Positions 56,083-64,000 of a stretch of DNA of 64,000 nt are shown piece by piece. This DNA is from Cololabis saira. Its lineage: Eukaryota > Chordata > Actinopteri > Beloniformes > Belonidae. The stretch spans positions 2,076,501-2,140,500 of the forward strand of contig NC_084599.1 of the NCBI RefSeq assembly GCF_033807715.1. Direction: 5' to 3'. Positions within the stretch are counted from its first letter, which is position 1, and each line of letters begins with the position of its first letter. Made by a program: the position numbers and the translations under genes. The notes below the pieces were generated by a model. That model saw only the letters and a program-made list of their open reading frames with translations. It was not told the origin of the DNA and made no database searches.

Positions 56083-56097
56083 ACAGTACGGCATCAA

Positions 56098-56400
56098 TTC
56101 AATTTCTTCAATTCAATTTAATTTATATAGCGTCTATTACATCAGAAGTTGTCTCTAGGCTCTTTCCAGAGACCCAGAACAGACCCCCGAGCAATTATTA
56201 CATAAACAATGGCAGGTAAAAACTCTCCTAGTGGGAGAAAAACCTTAAGCCAAACATTGACAAGGAAGAATTCCCCTTTAGGAGGGAAGAAACCTGGACC
56301 AGGACCTGGATCATAAGGGGGGACCCTCCTGCCAGAGGCCAGACTGGGCAGAGCAGGAAAAGAGAAAACAGACAGAGAGAATGAATAACAGAGAAAGGAG
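56098..56400 (-). mobile_element. L2/Rex1-group LINE 3' tail
   Basis: On the minus strand it ends in ctatataaattaaattgaat-type sequence. Going inward it shows the cctgccattgtttatgtaat and aaggtttttctcccactagg motifs of the tails at 38940-39155 and 60715-60905. Confidence 0.8.
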
Positions 56401-56419
56401 AGACACAGACACAATGGCT

Positions 56420-56860
56420 AACCCCCCATGTTTCTATTAGTGAATGATCTAATTACAGAGAGCAGGAGTGATATTTCTGTTTAGCAGAAACATGGCTACA
56501 GGAGGAAGAGTATGTTAGTTTGAATGAATCTATTCCGCCCGGCTACTTTATTCATCATATTCCTCGAAGCACGGGCCGAGGAGTCGCAGCAATTTATAAC
56601 TCCAGTCTTCAAAAAAAATTAGAACCTAAGTGCGATTATAATACATTTGAAAGCCTCACGCTTAGTCTGAAACTCCCGAGCTGGAAATCAGAGAAGCCAG
56701 TTGTGTTAGTGGTAGTGTACCGGCCCCCTGCTGGTGCTTATCATGAGTTTCTGTCTGAATTTTCAGATTTCCTATCTGGTTTATTGATCAGTACAGATAA
56801 ATTCATCATAGTGGGTGACTTTAACATTCATATTTCTAGAAATAAAAGCTGCATCATCCC
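56420..56860 (+). pseudogene. LINE endonuclease fragment
   Basis: AETWLQEEE (catalytic Glu block), then in the frame from 56520 a GRGVAAIYNSSLQKKLE stretch, VVVYRPPAGAYHEFL and IIVGDFNIHISRN (Asp/Asn block) near 56810-56850. These are the ordered motifs of an L2/Rex1-type apurinic endonuclease. The frame then runs into another LINE on the minus strand. It faces the opposite way to the tail just left of it, which may be a 5'-inverted copy. Confidence 0.75.
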
Positions 56861-56899
56861 GGGTGGGATGAATGCCGTCTCTTCTAATCAGACCGGGCT

Positions 56900-58250
56900 T
56901 TCCCCAAAAGATAAGATAATCCTTTATTTCTCCCTCAATGGGGAAACTTACATTGTTCAGCAGCAGTACACTTAACACGCACATGCAGGGGAGGGGTAGA
57001 AAAAGTATAAAATATATATAATTACAGAATATAGACAGTATATACAGTACATTGCAATGGAAATAAAGTAGTGCGAAAGACAAAAAACAGTGCAAAAAAG
57101 AAGGTAGAATGTGTGTGAGGTAGACAGACAGATATTGCACATATGGTATTGCACATCTTGTTATTGTTATTATTGCACGTGTTATTGTCCGTTAACTACT
57201 GAGAGCAGGCCTGGTTGTACAGTCTGATGGCAGCGGGGAGGAAGGACCTGCGATGCCTCTCAGTGACGCATCGTGGGTGATGAAGCTGGTGATGGAGCTC
57301 TCCAGGGCTCTGACAGTCTCATGTGGTGGGAGACATTGTCCATGATGGATGACAGTTTTGCCACCATCCTCCTTTCCCCCACCACCTCCACAGGATGGAG
57401 ACTGCAGCCCAGGACAGAGCCGGTGTTCTGCCATTTTTTGCTGCTTTGCCAAAAAATGCTACCTAATGGTTTTTATACCTTTGTAGAGCTACATTTTTAC
57501 TATGTTTTACTCCCTAACCCACTTCCTTTCCCCCCAAGTGGTCCTTGTCACTTGCCAGGCCGTCATTGTAAATAAGTATGTTCTTAATGACCTGCCTGGT
57601 TAAATAAAGGCCAATGACTGAATCAATATCAAATAAACCCATAGAATTGTATTTTTTTCCCTCTTTATCGTATAATGTTCACAAAGTGTAATGCAATTCA
57701 TGTCATGGGTAGTGTATTTTGAAGGATCAAATACTCAACGTCCCATATTATCAATTTTACATCGTGCAAGAAATGATGGACGTGCCAATCAAACTTTGAA
57801 AATCAACTGTGCGCATGCGCAGAACCACAAAGTAGCATTTCTCGGCAGGTAGCAGAAATTGGCAGAACACCGGCTTTCCTCACCACTTTGTCCAGACTTT
57901 TCCTCTCTGCTGCTGTGATGCTGCTGTTCCAGCAGACCACACCATAGAAGATGGCCGACGCCACCACAGAGTCATAAAAGGTCCTCAGGAGGCCATCACT
58001 CACTCCGAAGGACCTCAGTCTGCGCAGCAGGTGGAGTCTGCGTTGGCCTTTCTTGTATAGAGCCTGGGTGTTTACAGTCCAGTCCAGTTTTTTGGCGGCG
58101 AGGGGGGACTTTGCGCCAGCGGAAGTCCGCTACCAGTTGCTTTGTTTTCCCCGCATTAATCTGGAGGCGGTTCTGCTGGCACCAGTCCACAAATCTGTGG
58201 TTCAGTTCTCGGTACTCCCTCGCGTCTCGTCTGTGAAAAACGTCTTCCAA
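56900..58250 (-). pseudogene. LINE RT C-terminus and 3' UTR, split by a MITE
   Basis: On the minus strand: NRLQINAGKTKQLVADFRWR (58180 region), LLRTFYDSVVASAIFYGVVC (about 57985-57930), then after the MITE VGERR-like and DASLRGIAG-like pieces with RHRRSF-type ending in another frame (57300-57200). Then a 3' UTR ending at about 56905 with 'cccattgagggagaaataaa'. It is the C-terminal part of a fish LINE of the same broad group as 1219-1419. The frame is damaged. Confidence 0.7.
57424..57869. mobile_element. MITE with ~40-bp inverted repeats and CCGG duplication
   Basis: Begins tgttctgccattttttgctg and ends with the inverse cagaaattggcagaaca. Inverted similarity extends about 40 bp to 'aatgctac'. 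Flanked by CCGG on both sides (57420-57423 and 57870-57873), and removing it restores the LINE sequence (aaagccggctctgtcctggg on the minus strand). No coding content. A 4-bp duplication with TG...CA ends could also suit a small solo LTR. Confidence 0.75.
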
Positions 58251-58412
58251 TTGTCAATAAAGGCCACGTCGTTTTCTCAGCAACACCGAGACAACCAGCG
58301 GTGGAACGATAGCATGCGGCTAAACATGTAATCGCTGGTCAGATTGGGGAGGGGACCAGAGAAACCTATGGAGTCTGACATGGTTTTGGCATAGTTACAC
58401 ACCAATACAATA

Positions 58413-58988
58413 TTAAAGGGGACCTATTATGGCATCTAATACCTATTTTAAACAGGCCTTGAATGTCTTAAAAACAGCTTTTGATTTTTTTTGCTCAATA
58501 AATTAGAAATTCAGCCTCTGAGCCATGTCTTTAGCATCCCAGTCTCTAACCTCATTATCTATGAAGGATTCTGAGTGGGCGGGGCTGTGATAATGAGGCA
58601 CTGTGCTGATTGGCTGCCAGAATGAGGCGTAGCAGGGGAGGGCAGAAAGACAGAATACAGACATTTGTGTTGGTTTTTAAAAACCAACAACAGAGCAATT
58701 CACATGTCTAGCTCGAACAGACGCCATCACGATACACGGCTACGAAAAAATGGCGGAAGCTCCGGCCAGTGGTGTTGTGAGCGTGGTTTCACGCATCGGA
58801 GGCCAACCGATGTAAATCTGAACGGCTCGTAGAAGCCACATCAGACTGGACGGCTCATCCGGGCGGCTGTACAGACACTGCAGAATCTGGTTGCTTTCCT
58901 CCTTCTCTGTGTTGGCAGGCTGAGGGGAGACCACTTTATATATGTTAAAGCAAGAAAAAACCTGTTTTTCATAATAGGTCCCCTTTAA
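58413..58988. mobile_element. MITE with ttaaaggggacctattatg ends
   Basis: 576 bp with inverted ends ttaaaggggacctattatg and cataataggtcccctttaa, a structure very common in fish. It interrupts a LINE ORF1 fragment. An inverted relative is at about 28470-28713. The target duplication is unclear, possibly TTA/TAA overlap. It includes the palindrome gttggtttttaaaaaccaac (58669-58688). Confidence 0.85.
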
Positions 58989-59252
58989 CTTAAGTGACTT
59001 CCGACTGGCATAGTCATTAGCACCGACATGTATGATAACTTTACCAAATTTACGATTACTCTTTGCCAGCAGCTTCAAAAGTAGTAGTATCAGCCTCTCA
59101 AAGTAGCCTACTTTGCGATGATGGGTGTAAGAGCCACAGGTTTGTAGTCCTTCGGGCTGCCGATGGTTGTCTCTGTGGATCTTAGACAAGATTAAGGTAC
59201 TGGTAACTGTACAAGTAGTTAGCGTTGATAAAGAAATCAACGCAGGCATCAA
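58989..59252 (-). pseudogene. LINE ORF1 esterase fragment
   Basis: On the minus strand, a frame with RHHRK-like text then YFERLILLLLKLLAKSNRKF and GKVIIHVGANDYASRKS. The last matches the H-x-G-x-N-D block of SGNH-esterase ORF1 proteins. It is cut at 58988 by the MITE. Confidence 0.6.
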
Positions 59253-59964
59253 TCATTTCAATCAAAAATAGTTTCTTTGATGCAATTGTGCACGCCGCCA
59301 ACTTGCCAGAAGAAAGAAAAAAAGGGACAAGTCCTCTGTTGCAAAAGAAGTCAGATTGCAAAGACGTTTGAGACAAATGATCAATTTTTAAAAGTGTAGT
59401 TAATATTTCCCGCTCATATTGCACGTTTCTAACCTTCACTGGTTTATGGAAACTATTTATAATTTTTATTTCATTGCATGACAGAATTATGCATTCGTTT
59501 TTTCGATCTTACTGATTTTTTTTAAATAATAAACTTAAGGTTTACATCTTTTATCTAATATGGAAATGTTAAATTCTTACATGCTTCAGCGCTGTTGTAT
59601 TGAATTATCATCTTAGACATCACCAGAGGCAAAAAACGTTCCACCCTCTCAAAATAATGACCTAAGTCATATTTTCTAAATTCTTTCCAAAAGCAAAAAC
59701 TAAACCTAATATTTGGTTCAGTTTTATTCTATTTGCTGAAAACCTTGAGAAAAATGTGGCTTAGGTCATTTTTAATAATAGGGTGACAGTTTTTTGTTGT
59801 ATTCCTTTACTAAAGCACCTTTACTACAAAAACTATTTTCCAAATTGTTTTTCAAAGGTCCTTCTACAATCCTATTCTCCATGCAGAGTGCATCCACAAA
59901 GATGTTTTCCATCCCAGTGGCCTGCCAGTTCTTCTTGATGTCATTTTACATTTGTTTTCAAGGT
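59253..59964. other. AT-rich sequence, nothing recognised
   Basis: No family motif, repeat or plausible gene seen. Confidence 0.5.
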
Positions 59965-60905
59965 GTCTCCAATGAAATAGTTTGAGAAGAAAAAAAAGAA
60001 AAGAAAATGAAGGCCATGTAGATCATGGCATTTTACTGCACGGGTTAGAGCATGTTGTTGGGATTAAAGGGACAGCTCTACGTTGGTTTAAATCATATCT
60101 ATCTGACAGGTTCCAGTTTGTTTATGTACATGAGGTTTCTTCAGAACAGTCAAGGGTCTGTTATGGTGTTACTCAGGGTTCAGTGCTAGGGCCAATCTTG
60201 TTCAGTTTATACATGCAGCCATTGGGAAGTAGAATCCAGAATCACGGCATACACTTTCATTGTTATGCTGATGATACGCAGCTCTATTTGTCTATGAAGC
60301 CGGATGAAACAGAACCGTTAGTTAAACTTCAGGAATGTCTTAGGGACATCAAGGACTGGATGTCCGCAAATGTTTTGCTTCTAAATTCTGTTAAAACAGA
60401 GGTTATCATTCTTGGTCAGCGTTTTTCGTTGGAGGGCGGGCGTTCTGCTATCAGGAACCATTACTATGGAACCAACTTCCAATCTGGGTTAGGGAGGCTG
60501 ACACCACCTCCACCTAACCAAACGTATAAGTTTCTGTTTAATAAAGCCTATAGTTAGTGTTAGTAAACCTCTAGTTAGTGTAAACTCTAGTGCGTTAGGG
60601 TCAGTACTCATAGTTGCAGCTATAGAACCAGACTATAATAGTTTGTCTCAAACATAGCTTCATTCTAAATATGCTGCTATAAACCTACACTGCAGGGGGA
60701 CACCAACATGATGGTCCTGCTCAAAGGGGAGTTTTTCCTTGCCACTGTTTGGCTTAAGGTTTTTCTCCCACTACAGGAGTTTTTTACCTGCCAGTGTTTA
60801 TGCTATGTTTATGTAATAATTGCTCAGGGGTCAATATTTTGGGTCACTGGAAGGCGCCTAGAGACAAGTTCTGTTGTAATAGATTCTATATAAATAAGCT
60901 TGAAT
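59965..60905 (+). pseudogene. L2/Rex1-group LINE fragment: RT core and 3' tail
   Basis: Open frame 59982-60557: [40 protein letters not shown] (the usual Pro is Thr), [17 protein letters not shown] and MSANVLLLNSVKTEVIILGQ. It then jumps directly to the very end of the protein (NHYYGTNFQSGLGRLTPPPP), so the thumb region is deleted. The 3' UTR (ggggagtttttccttgccac, cactggaaggcgcctagaga) and tail (tatataaataagcttgaatt) follow. Same family as the minus-strand copy at 30690-32460. Confidence 0.85.
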
Positions 60906-60917
60906 TGAATTGAACCA

Positions 60918-60999
60918 ATTGGGCATCCCTGCTGAGGCTGCTGCCCCCGCGACCCGGTAACGGATAAAGCGGGAGAAGATGAGTGAGTGATGAGTGAGT
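60918..60999 (+). mobile_element. 82-bp Rex3-tail insertion
   Basis: Contains gctgctgcccccgcgacccg, gtaacggataaagcgggaga and a GAGT-repeat end, matching the last part of Rex3. Flanked by an 11-bp perfect duplication gaattgaacca (60907-60917 and 61000-61010). It is an extremely 5'-truncated retroposition event into the LINE tail. Confidence 0.85.
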
Positions 61000-61010
61000 G
61001 AATTGAACCA

Positions 61011-61560
61011 TGCCTCAGCCGATTCAGATTATTTTTTCCACCCTATCCATTCAATGAATTCTTTTTATTTTTTCCCCCTTGATATTTAAATTTTCCTAAT
61101 TATCATGCAAAGTTAGGTCATTAACAACTGTGAGGTCAAAAATTGTTGGCGACAAAATCTTTAAGTTTTGTATGTTTTGTTGGCATTCTAGTGCACTTCC
61201 CACATTGACACCTATTAACACAGACATATAGAGAAAAATATAAAGTAAGCCTACTGTGAAAAAAGGTTTGTTGTGTTTTATTATCATCCATCTTTATTTT
61301 CCAGTCCCCTAAAGATGCAAATAAAATACAGGAGCCTGGCTCTTTATGCCTTGGTAAACTGGAATGTAATTGTAAACATCTGTATAAGACAGTCTCCTCA
61401 AAGTGAGTTGAATCTGTTTTTGACTTGGAGAAAGGTACATACATACATATTCCTTGTAGAGTCAGTTCTATTTCGTCCCTACTGACCGCCAGGCGGTGCT
61501 GTAAGCACTGGATATCTCCCCTCGCGCATGCGCATGTCGAGTACAATACCAACAATGTCA
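61011..61560. other. Anonymous sequence
   Basis: AT-rich, short ORFs only, nothing recognised. Confidence 0.45.
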
Positions 61561-61903
61561 CGTCACCCGTGACCCCTGCATGACCCCCGGAAGGGGTATA
61601 ACTTCCGGCGTCAGCATGGGATCGACTCCTAGAATCTTCTCGCGTCGCGCTGAAGTACAGGACGGAAATAGAAGGCTGGTTGAAAGCTTCTTCCTTTCCT
61701 CCCTAAACCGCCGGCCCCGGTGCAGCTTCGTGCCGTCAGGTAGGAGTAACGATCTCTTTTCGTCCTCCAAGAAGCTGTGGCCGCGCGGTATTTATTGGTG
61801 TTCGGTTGCGGCGGCGTCTCCCCGCCCCGCTCCCGGCCCAGCTGACAGAAGGTAAGCTGTTGGCTGCGCCCGACACCTGAATATTCTGTGCAGTTGTTTT
61901 TTC

Positions 61904-61928
61904 TGCTAAAAAAAAAAAAAAAAAAAAA
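61904..61928. repeat. Poly-A run
   Basis: About 22 A in the leader of the DIRS-type element, after tctgct. Confidence 0.9.
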
Positions 61929-62121
61929 TTAAATAATAGAAAAAGGAAAAGAACAGCCGCCTTTTGGCCTGTTTTTGCGGCCGTGGTGACGGCGGCGCTT
62001 CCGCCCCTCTCCCACCGGCTCGTTCATGGTGACGGCAGCATTCGCTCCCTCTCCCACTTATTGATGTGACATTATTATTTTTCCTTGCAGTTATTTTTTT
62101 CTTTTTTCTTTTCTCATAGCC

Positions 62122-62480
62122 GTGGTGACAGCAGCGTGGCCGCTCCCCTCTCCCGCCAGCATATTGGTGGTTGACGGCAGCGTACTTGCTGTGGTGACGG
62201 CAGCATTTCCGCTCCCCTCTCCCACTGACACATCCGTGCTGGCGGTAGCGTGGCCGCTCCCCTCTCCCGCCGGCATATTGGTGGTGACGGCAACGTGCTC
62301 GCTGTGGTGACGGCAGCGTTTCCGCTCCCCTCTCCCACTGACACATCCGTGCTGACGGGAGCGTGGCCGCTCCCCTCTCCCGCCGGCATATTGGTGGTGA
62401 TGGCAGCGTGCTTGCTGTGGTGACGGCAACGTTTCCGCTCCCCTCTCCCACCGACACCTACGTGGTGACGGCAGCGCGTC
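62122..62480. repeat. ~113-bp minisatellite in DIRS leader
   Basis: The phrase gtggccgctcccctctcccg recurs at 62136, 62250 and 62363 (spacing 114 and 113). Each unit contains two versions of a 'gtgacggcagcgt...ccgctcccctctccc' half-unit. It continues in degenerate form to the gag ATG. Open frames across it are compositional. Confidence 0.85.
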
Positions 62481-62566
62481 CGCTCCCCTCTTCCACGATA
62501 CATCCGTGGTCCAGCACATCCGTGGTGACGGCAGCGTGTCCGCTCCCTCTCCCACCGGTCGCTGTG

Positions 62567-63481
62567 ATGGAGCGTTCATGCCCAGGGTGCATGGCCGCCC
62601 TGGATCCTGCGGATGACCAGGACCTCTGCGTGTCGTGCCTGGGCCCTGAGCAGCCGGAGCCGTCGGCCAGCCTCCCCTCATCCCGATCGGCGAAGAGAGT
62701 GGTGGGGGCCCCCAAACGACGGCGGATGACGAGCCAGCTCTCCTCTAAGGTTGATCGCTTGGCCGCCGACATGGAGCAGATGAAGGCGCTCCTCCTCAAT
62801 CTGCCCTCCATTGCAGCATTGATAGTGGCTCCTGATGAGGCTCTGAAGCCAGATCCCAAGTGCCCCTCTACCCAGTGTAGGGTTACTGATGGGCATATTT
62901 GTAAGGCTTATGACACAGCGGCGCGCATCGGCCGGCTGGGGAACACCCTTTCTCATCTGCTACTGGCTCTCTCCACCTCCCTGCAGGATGCACAGGTGGA
63001 TGATTCCACACGGGACTTGTGTGATGTGTCCCTACAGGCTTTTGCCTCCCAGACGAGGGAGCTGGGGCGGCTGATGTCCACCCTGGTGCACACCCGCCGT
63101 TATGTCTGGCTGGCGCAGTCACCCCTTACGGAGACTGCTCGTAGGGTTCTTCGCCAGGCACCGGCAGAACCAGGGGAGCTGTTTGGGGCAACTGCCCTGG
63201 AAGCTCTGAACCGCACCGCCCTGGCCGATGAGACCAGGAAGCGACTGGTGCACCTTCATAGGAGGGCTCCTGCTTCCAGTACACCGAGGGGCCCTTTGTC
63301 CGCCCCTGGACGTCGCCCCCAGCCACCTGCCCGCAGGAGCCAGCGCAGCTCCCAACGGCCCGTTGGACAGCCTGCCGGGGGCTTTCGACCCCCTGTGCGC
63401 GGACCGCCCCAGCAGCGTTGGGGTGTTGGCCTCGACCATAGCCCCTCCGACACGTCCAGAGGCCGGGGGAGACGGCGCTAG
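62567..63481 (+). CDS. DIRS1-type gag-like protein
   Basis: 304 residues; the ATG at 62567 directly follows the minisatellite and starts MERSCPGCMAALDPADDQDL. A Cys-x2-Cys ... Cys-x2-Cys arrangement (CPGC, then CVSC) at the N-terminus resembles a small zinc-binding head typical of fish DIRS gag. A basic stretch (KRVVGAPKRRRM), a helical capsid-like middle (DTAARIGRLGNTLSHLLLAL, RRYVWLAQSPL) and a C-terminal Arg/Pro/Gly-rich tail (PPARRSQRSSQRP, SRGRGRRR) likely bind RNA. It ends at TAG 63479-63481, with the RT continuing in the same frame. The open frame extends upstream through the repeat, but the zinc-head start argues for this ATG. Confidence 0.8.
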   Translation: MERSCPGCMAALDPADDQDLCVSCLGPEQPEPSASLPSSRSAKRVVGAPKRRRMTSQLSSKVDRLAADMEQMKALLLNLPSIAALIVAPDEALKPDPKCPSTQCRVTDGHICKAYDTAARIGRLGNTLSHLLLALSTSLQDAQVDDSTRDLCDVSLQAFASQTRELGRLMSTLVHTRRYVWLAQSPLTETARRVLRQAPAEPGELFGATALEALNRTALADETRKRLVHLHRRAPASSTPRGPLSAPGRRPQPPARRSQRSSQRPVGQPAGGFRPPVRGPPQQRWGVGLDHSPSDTSRGRGRRR

Positions 63482-64000
63482 GGCCACGGGGCCGGTCGTC
63501 GGCTGCTTTTCCCAGCAGCAGCTCAGTCACTGGGCTGCCTGCTCATCGGACCCTTGGCTTGGACTCAGGAGTTATCCGTCCTGCTGGCCAAGGGCGCCAT
63601 TGTGCCGGTAGACCCCCTGCTGCAGCCCTGGGGGTTCTACTCAACCTACTTTCTTGTCAGCAAGAAAGACGGCAGCCTTCGTCCCATCTTGGACCTGAGA
63701 GGCCTCAACGGGTACATGAAGGCCCTGCCCTTCCGGATGCTGACCACAGCAGATGTTCTGCGTGCGGTCGGTCAGGGGGAGTGGTTTACGACCGTGGATC
63801 TACAGGACGCTTACTTTCACGTGCCTATTGCGGCACAGCACCAGCGGTTCCTGAGGTTCGCCTATCAGGACCGCCATTACCAGTTCAGGGTGCTCCCGTT
63901 CGGGCTCTCCCTGTCTCCAAGAGTTTTCACCAGGTGCGTGGCGGCAGCCCTCGCTCCCCTGCAGGCACAGGGTATGAAGGTTCTGCCGTACCTGGACGAC
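63482..64000 (+). CDS. DIRS1-type reverse transcriptase (partial, runs off window)
   Basis: Open to the window end in the same frame as the upstream gag, right after its TAG. Motifs: LLAKGAIVPVDPLLQPWGFY, VSKKDGSLRPILDLRGLN, LPFRMLTTADVLRAV, FTTVDLQDAYFHVPI (first catalytic Asp), FRVLPFGLSLSPRVFTRCV and VLPYLDD at 63980-64000 (YLDD catalytic box). These are diagnostic of the DIRS/Ngaro RT group. I see no clear own start codon; canonical DIRS ORFs overlap, so expression by readthrough, reinitiation or an upstream deletion should be considered. Confidence 0.85.

Larger units (their letters stand above)
54623..56097. other. Anonymous sequence, no gene recognised
   Basis: Mixed composition. Contains a (GT)n run and a 43-bp tandem duplication (listed separately). 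Short ORFs have no recognisable domain. It may be host unique DNA. Confidence 0.45.
61561..64000 (+). mobile_element. DIRS1-type tyrosine-recombinase retrotransposon (partial)
   Basis: Contains a leader with a minisatellite, a gag-like ORF (62567-63481) and a reverse transcriptase with the features of fish DIRS1 elements. It is cut by the window end, so RNase H, methyltransferase and tyrosine recombinase cannot be seen. The left boundary is a guess; a promoter-like ggaaggggtataacttccgg lies near 61590-61609. Confidence 0.75.

Overview
The window looks like a transposon graveyard from a teleost fish nuclear genome, probably a percomorph. Its contents are typical of that group: a Rex3 retroposon carrying the sites of the classic Rex3 PCR primers, an L2-type LINE with an esterase ORF1, further L2/Rex1-like LINE pieces, a DIRS1-type retrotransposon, a Ty3/Gypsy element, piggyBac, several hAT-type elements, two tRNA-derived SINEs, MITEs and many microsatellites. 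I recognise no host protein-coding exon, rRNA or functional tRNA.

Layout. 1-1894 holds microsatellites and old LINE debris. 1903-28870 is one hAT-type insertion: matching 18-bp terminal inverted repeats lie between perfect 8-bp target duplications (CTATCAGC). It has been blown open by later insertions: a palindromic MITE; a 13.4-kb non-autonomous LTR retroelement complex (2658-16044, 4-bp duplication GAAC); a second hAT (16062-17442, duplication GTTATAAA); a truncated piggyBac (17461-19115, TTAA); and an L2 LINE (about 19200-27640), which itself contains a DNA transposon holding another LINE. 28879-33640 is anonymous sequence with a MITE and a minus-strand LINE. 33655-39434 holds a decayed Gypsy element joined to a short-LTR, GC-rich retroelement. 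39611-43224 is a Rex3 copy whose 5' half is inverted. Then follow two SINEs with perfect target duplications, an L1-type ORF1 fragment, a G-rich tract, a 1.3-kb direct duplication, a DNA transposon with about 500-bp inverted arms (52780-54614), more LINE and MITE fragments, and at the right edge a DIRS1-type element (gag plus the start of RT) cut by the window.

Most unusual part. The LTR complex reads LTR-internal-LTR-LTR-LTR-internal-LTR. LTRs 2-5 are 1,977 bp each and look nearly identical. The two LTR-LTR joints both carry the 3-bp spacer TGA, which is what end-joining of a linear retroviral-type DNA into a two-LTR circle could leave. The 1.7-kb internal region has no recognisable gag, pol or env. 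Its leader instead contains four degenerate repeats of about 110 bp, each laid out as a series of stem-loops in which several stems persist although the bases differ. These two features are the best candidates here for something undescribed.

The elements do not form a pathway, but some interact. Rex3, one SINE and an 82-bp Rex3-like stub share the same 3' tail, which fits SINE mobilisation by the Rex3 machinery. Duplicated flanks beside the L2 preserve empty sites for the piggyBac and second hAT insertions. Exact family names, ages and structures need database and folding searches that I could not run.
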